Origin: Chrysomallon squamiferum
Lineage: Eukaryota; Mollusca; Gastropoda; Neomphalida; Peltospiridae
Assembly: GCA_012295275.1 (NCBI GenBank)
Contig: CM022665.1
Span: forward strand, 41,900,652 to 41,964,651
Reading direction: 5' to 3'
DNA length: 64,000 nt
Each line of letters starts with the position of its first letter. Position 1 is the first letter of the stretch. Shown piece after piece: positions 57,737 through 64,000 of the stretch. The notes beneath the pieces were generated by a model. It saw only the letters and a program-made list of their open reading frames with translations, was not told the DNA's origin and did no database searches. A program made the translations under genes and the position numbers.

Positions 57737-59720
57737 GGTGTATGTACACGCATACATACATACAGACAAACACACACACACACACCTACATATCATTTTA
57801 AAAAGTAATAGACAGGCTGTGAGATTTGGCCTGGAACTGTTTTCACTGAACAGTCAGTTTCGAAACAGTTAATTTGCTGTGGTTAGCGGTATTTATTTTT
57901 GACGATATCCAATTTATGGTTTTCAAAAATGATTCACTAACGGCTGTACGCCAGAATTAGAATGATTGGTCTGCGATTTTATGTGTCTATAAGATATTAT
58001 CGTTCCTTATAATTCATTTTCCACGCTCCAGTGCACAAATATTGGTTTTTAGGGATTGGCGACACAGTCTCATTTCTCCAAAGTGTTTTTAGCTGGTGCG
58101 AGGGTGCAGCTGTACGCAAAGAATACAACACCTTGACGGTGTAAGACACGTTTAATGACTGTGTTATTATATTCATATTATTTCTCGTTTCCTGTCAATA
58201 ACAATATCGATTTATCCAGTAAAAACTTAATGATAAAATATACGAATAAAATTTACCTTCGGTTAGCCAAAGGTAGGAGAAGTGGGCTTTGTATCATCAA
58301 TATTATACATCATTATTCATTTATATGTATATTAAGACAACACCTGACTAGTGCTGTTGCTATGGTGACGTAAACAAATATTTTCTTTGTTAAATATCTA
58401 TAATATTTGTGAATCTGTTAATTGAAATTAATTATTTACTGACAGGAAAAGAGCATGTTATTGCTGGATTTGAAATTAAGAAGCAGTGTTTATCGATATT
58501 TTTTTTTTTATGGTCGTGGTATATTTTCCTTTTGTCTGTCGTTTTAGGAAATGTTAAGACACTGTTATTTGTTTATCTTTTCTTATATATACCAAATAGT
58601 TACTGTTTCTGAAAAAAAAAGCAAAAAAAAAAGAGATATAAGGCTTAAATTAGTAGTTGTCCAAGTCCTGAAATACATTTACGTATGTAACAGCAAATAG
58701 CTATAATATATTAATTAATTTTTAATGATACTCCCCAGTAAAAACGTGTTTAGTTAGAACAAACGTGTCTTAGTCAGTAACGAACAAACGTGTACATGTG
58801 TGTCTGTGTCTCAATATGTGTGTATCCCATTATTTGATACTGATTTGGTATCCACGAAAACTGTTATTATATTTTTATATTTGTAATTATACAAGAGTGT
58901 CCATAATTTGTTTGCAAGCTGCAAATGTTTTGAAATTAACTAAGCATTCGCCTTTGAACATTCTCTGTTTCAACCATTTTGATTAAGTTATATAAGGGAA
59001 ATAAATGAACAAAGTTAATGTTATAAAACATTCTTACAGTGAAGCTCCTCTGCTTGCTAGTTTATTATTTTCATCATCATTATCATTATCATTATCATCA
59101 TCGTCTACTTTTTCTTCATTACCGCCATCGTCATCAACATCATCACTGTTGTTGTTGTTGTGTTTTTTTTATCATCTCTCTCGGCCTCCGTCGTCGTTAT
59201 TAGTATTACTAATGTTTTTATTTTATTTTATTATTTCTGTTTTAATTTCTGTTTACATTATCAAAAAAAGAGCTTGACTTAAAATACAGAACTAAAAAAA
59301 AAAAAAAAAAAAATTATTCACGTCACATCAGCACCGTATAAAATGTCAAACAGGTCCAAAACAGGAGTATCACCGTTTAATTTGGTCTTCGACAAGGATT
59401 CCACATCTACGCCATTATTTTCCGTCGTGAATGCAAACCGACATTTGGAGGGTTTCTCTCTAACGGATCTGATATCAATAACAGAAACCCGTCAGAGACG
59501 ATTGTAACCAGAAAGCTCGTCCATGCTTCATGTTTTAAGCGTCTGTATGCTCGGAAATGAAGTCTGACGATGCCAGGTGCACAGTTTTAGCAATTCCAAT
59601 AACGACTCCTTTCGATATGTCTGAAGCAGATACGGCACGAGTCAGTAGACTCGGTATATTGTTTCGATGAAGAACTTTCGCGACATAAATGTCTAATATT
59701 TCAGTCCCACGAGTCTAAAT

Positions 59721-59973
59721 GTGGAACAAGCAACATTTGTGACGTCTTTTGTGATAAACGATACGATTTACAAAGAATAATTACGTTTGTCTCTCTCTCT
59801 CTCTCTGGCTCTAACTCTTTTCTCTCTTCTTTAGTTTAATAATAGATATGGATTACGTGTATATATATATTATATTATATATATATGTATGTGTGTATAT
59901 ATATATAGTGGTGGATCAAGCATAATTTAAGACTTCTTTTTGTGATGTACAAAACAGTTTACATAGAATAATT

Positions 59974-60041
<68 letters not shown>
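59721..60041. repeat. 190-bp-period duplication, each copy ending in (CT)n
   Basis: Copy A 59721-59808 and copy B 59911-60041 share GTGG..CAAG, GAC.TCTTTT, GTGAT, TTTACA.AGAATAATTA and then CT repeats at the same place: about 10 units in A and about 32 in B. Confidence 0.8.
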
Positions 60042-60046
<5 letters not shown>

Positions 60047-60494
60047 ATAACAGAACTAACTTACTGTTTATCTTTATTTTTATTTTTTTTTATACAAATG
60101 TTTTTTCTAAAAGTTTTTTTTTCTTGAAAAAAGTAAAAGACCGACACATTATATAAAATAGTTTTATTGTAAACAAAGTGCTTAAAATTTCAATGATAGT
60201 AAAGTGCACAATAATAGGATATTGTTTAAACTCAGTTTTGTTTTAAACATGTTATTTCAATGGCTGGGCACATTTCCCAGCAAAAATGATTACAACTGTA
60301 AAGGTTCCTGCTGTAGAACGTAAAATGTACGTATGTATGTGTGTGTAAATATATGTGTTTATATATCCATTGAAAAAACACAATGTCAAAATAACATAAA
60401 ACAGTCGTTATTTCAGCGAATAATCATGCTAAAAGGATATATTAATTACAAGCTCATCCATTTAGAAATAACTATATTACAGTAAACAACTAAC

Positions 60495-60525
<31 letters not shown>

Positions 60526-60964
60526 AATTAAAACAATAAATTTATTTTTTTTTAAAAATAACAATATTCTATAAACCTAAGCAGTAATTATCGAGCTCGT
60601 ACTCGTGAAATTTCTGTGTGGACATATAATGTCTATTTAACCTTGACACGCTTTGAGTAATAGTTTCTAAACGACAACTTAGGGTTAACGTAAGTCGTGT
60701 CGTCTGCTGAAGTTAATTAATTTCTCAAGTTTTTTTCTTTCTTCTTTTTAAAATAATAATAATAATACTTTAAAAAGGTGAATCTTATCTTACATCTGTC
60801 AGCAAAAGAGATTAATGTAAATCAGGGTGTTTATTTAAACCTGTTCATGCTTTACTTTTATTAAGACATATAAGATTACGTGAGCTATATCTGAACTTTT
60901 CTCCATTTAACACAGCTAGAACATTCACCTACTTATAATAATTGTTGTTATTATAGATAATACA

Positions 60965-61138
60965 TACATTGACGCGCACACACATACATACAGAGAAACA
61001 TACATACGTACATATGCACACATATACATACATACACGTACACTCATACATACATACCTACATATATATGTACGTACGTACATACATACATACATACATA
61101 CATACATACATACATACATACATACATACATACATACA
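60965..61138. repeat. (CATA)n microsatellite and cryptic flank
   Basis: Pure CATA units from about 61078 to 61138, with degenerate ACATA/CACATA repeats for 110 bp before. Confidence 0.95.
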
Positions 61139-62192
61139 AACGACCTTTGAATAATTATATATTATATGCTGAACAAATACATTCCCAAGATGTGTCTATA
61201 AACCCGATAAAAACTGATTAGAATAAATTAGGTAGTTTCATTTCTCGACTTGTTGAACAATATATATTTTGTTTTTATTATATTAAAGCGTATCATTAAA
61301 AAACGGTAGTCTCATTAAAACATCCAGTATTATTTTCAAATAAAACACTAAAAAGGATAATTTAACATAATTATAATTTCAAAAACATACATTGCAATCT
61401 GGTATCAAAACGATTAGAGCATATATTCAAATATATTACAGTATTTTTGAAGAAAAAAAGTAAAAAAGATATACTCGTAAGAAATACTTTTAAAAAAAAG
61501 AAGAAAACAACAATAAAATTTGAATTATAACTGGTATAACAAAATATAAATGAAATATTTAAAAAAAAATTAACTAGAAAATGTGAACAATGAACCAAAT
61601 ACATTCTACTAAATTCCGGAATTAAACACATGCTTCAAGAATGAGTTCTATTGATATTTCTATGTACGTAGTGACGTCACTAGTATAGCAACAAGAAAAG
61701 AAAATGGCGATCAATCAAAATGCAGTTTTACTTGTTATATTTTCTTATTTATAAAGGTTGGCTAAAAGAAAAAAAAACGACTATAGAAATATACAAAATG
61801 TATTTAGGATGTACGTTCGCACAATCACATATACATTTAAAAAAACAAAAACAAAAACAAATCAAGTATTAATAATGGCATACTGAAACAATCCATACTG
61901 GTTATACGAAGATAAAACTGATCGTTATCAACAGTGAATAAATTATGATAATTTGGTACTAATATGTTGCGATATTTAACATTGCAACAAATCTGTAATA
62001 AGCATTTGAGAAATGAATTATAACAATATCGCAAATTATATACAGAATATATAATCATTTGTCCAACAAAATATATCTATTTTGGTGACAACTTAATTTT
62101 TTTTTTAATTTTAAAAAAGAAAATAAACGAGATTTAGAAACAAAAACAAAACAAAACAAACAAAAACCAATATTAATTTTAAAAACACACAA

Positions 62193-62223
<31 letters not shown>

Positions 62224-62430
62224 GAAGAAGAAAAAAGGAAAGAAATCTTGCATAATTAATAATTGCATGTTTTAATTTCGTCTACAATACAAAATAAATT
62301 TAAAAAGAGGGGAAAAAGCAAACAAACACCTAACCCTACCCTCCCAACCAACCGTCCCTGTCCACACACCCACGAATAAAGACGGACGGACACACACACA
62401 CACACACACGCGCCGACCGTGTATCGCACC
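61139..62430. other. A/T-rich intergenic sequence
   Basis: No gene or transposon recognised. It contains short A runs, (CA)n at 62180-62205 and 62393-62409, and one AAAATGGCGATC motif at 61701-61712. Confidence 0.6.
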
Positions 62431-62663
62431 ACTGGTTCTTAAAACAAAGTTCCGCGTAAGGTTTGATCGTCTGCTTTTCTGCAAGGGAGTCTGAAATTGA
62501 CAGAGGTTTGAAATAACTACCATCGTTATAGCAGACGTCAGCGCAGGCGGAGAAAATTGTATCAAGTGGTCATTTGCCGGCAAGATCTGTAGGAATCATT
62601 GCTCAGAGAGACGAGCAAACTAGCATTTGTTGACTTAACAGTCAGACGGGTTGATCTGAAGAT

Positions 62664-62714
62664 TGCCCTGAACAACAGGGCAGACTGATTAAACGTACAG
62701 TAATTATTACTGTA
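62664..62714. promoter_or_regulatory. Adjacent hairpin and odd-centred palindrome
   Basis: TGCCCTG-AACAA-CAGGGCA (62664-62682) is a 7-bp stem with a 5-nt loop. Fourteen bases on, TACAGTAAT-T-ATTACTGTA (62696-62714) is a perfect 9-bp-arm palindrome containing two facing TAAT homeodomain-type cores. They lie in a complex, CpG-retaining stretch (62430-62760). Function is unknown. Confidence 0.5.
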
Positions 62715-63059
62715 ATTTCAAGTAGTAAATTAAACAAACACGGTCTAGTTCTAGGTGTTTCGATTTTGTCAACTACTTTGCATTTCTCAGACATTGTTGT
62801 TGTTTTTACCAAACACATATTTATTCGTTTGTTTCTTTAATTATATTTATTATTATATTATGTGGTCATTTTCTGTTTCTTCATTCTCCTCTCCACATTT
62901 AATTAGTTATGAATAAGAATGTTTCAAATTATTCTGACTAAAATTCGTCTGAGATCAAGTTAATATATTATTGTTGTTGTTGTTGTTGAAGTCGTTATTG
63001 TAATTGTTATTACTGTTAGTTTTTCTGTTTATTTTATTGTTGTTGTTGTTGTTGTTGTT

Positions 63060-63060
63060 G

Positions 63061-63125
<65 letters not shown>
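63060..63125. repeat. (TTA)n microsatellite
   Basis: About 22 TTA units preceded by (GTT)n and followed by (CTA)n. Confidence 0.95.
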
Positions 63126-63127
<2 letters not shown>

Positions 63128-63159
63128 TACTACTACTACTACTACTGCTGCTACCATTA

Positions 63160-64000
63160 CTAAAATAAACTTTTAATCAAATATAAAGAAAAAATAAAAC
63201 CTATTTGTCATTAAAGAATGCAATTATCTATCAAAGAACAACCAAAACTTAGGCAGGTAATCCTGGCCAAGACAGGCGTGCATAGTAGGTTATACATCCA
63301 CAATTACGTGCCAGTACCGTGTTCCTATAACAGATGTCTCGGAACTGATTATTGGTTGTTTGTCTGACAGGCTGGGATTGGTCGAGATAACTTTGATATG
63401 TTGAACAGAGTAAATTTGGTGTATGTCATCTTGAACGCGTACTCTACGATTCTAAACTAACTGCTGAAGATAATATTTGTGTAGGTGTCCTGATGTTTCA
63501 ACTCGTAAATTAAATCTGGTTAGAAGCCATTAGAGAGTTATGTTGTCAGCTGTAATCGGTTGAGTCGCGTTTTGAGTTGCGTGCCATGACGTACAATTAA
63601 TGTTTAGTAAAGTTTAATGTAACTTCCATAGGAACTTTCTGCGTAAAATAAAAATGAGAAAACTGGAAAGAAAAACAAAAGAGAAATCAAACAATACATT
63701 CTTAAATCTAAGACCGAAAAAAAAAAAAACTACTTTACTGAGAAACAGTTCTTAGTGTCTTAAGCTTAGCTAGTCATTTTGAATTATGTATTTAAAATGA
63801 AGGTTTCTTCGAGCAGTTAAATGCATTACATTTAGTTGGACGTCATGCACACTAAAGACTGAATTTAGCCATGACGAACCACTAAGCTACAGAAACCCTA
63901 TTTGACAGGCGCTAATTGAGAATAAAACTTTTTGACAACAGAAATACAATTCCGAGAGATCGCTTCTGATTAGGAGGAGGCTGCAAGTTGTAAGATTTTA
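63160..64000. other. Right-edge intergenic sequence
   Basis: Moderately complex and with scattered CpGs. I see no exon, RNA gene or transposon. Confidence 0.5.

Overview
This is animal nuclear DNA: two multi-exon genes with GT/AG introns, a long non-coding stretch, and dense A/T-rich simple repeats throughout. The best fit is a lophotrochozoan, most likely a mollusc. The basis is the protein similarity to animal BIRC6 and TBCB, introns mostly of a few hundred bases, a decayed tRNA-derived SINE of a kind I recall as common in molluscs, and very abundant (GA/CT)n tracts. Species cannot be fixed from the sequence alone.

Left part (1-38916, minus strand): the 5' 50 coding exons of BIRC6 (BRUCE/apollon), the giant BIR-domain inhibitor of apoptosis and E2/E3 ubiquitin ligase. 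I could join every exon in phase from the start codon near 38916 down to 640, about 4391 codons, apart from a one-base disruption in exon 29. The C-terminal part with the UBC (E2) domain lies beyond the left edge. Introns carry poly(A/T), (AAT)n, minisatellites and short tandem duplications; three of these duplications run across an exon/intron boundary. A 254-bp hAT-type MITE with an 8-bp target-site duplication sits at the far left.

Middle (38917-39807): an 891-bp divergent interval between the BIRC6 and TBCB start codons, with a 52-bp (AT)n tract and a short dispersed repeat. It is probably a shared promoter region.

Plus strand 39808-45361: a complete seven-exon TBCB (tubulin-folding cofactor B) gene coding for 245 residues: an N-terminal ubiquitin-like domain, a short charged helix, a CAP-Gly domain, and a C-terminal acidic tail ending in Asp-Glu-Met.

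Right part (about 46.1-64 kb): no gene I can support. It holds nine (GA/CT)n tracts longer than 50 bp between 49.2 and 60.05 kb, an inverted pair of microsatellite-bearing repeats, a decayed SINE, tandem duplications, palindromes, and islands of more complex, CpG-retaining sequence that could be regulatory. No new multi-gene system is visible. The novelty here is in repeat biology (microsatellite-linked duplications and inverted repeats) rather than in the protein-coding content.
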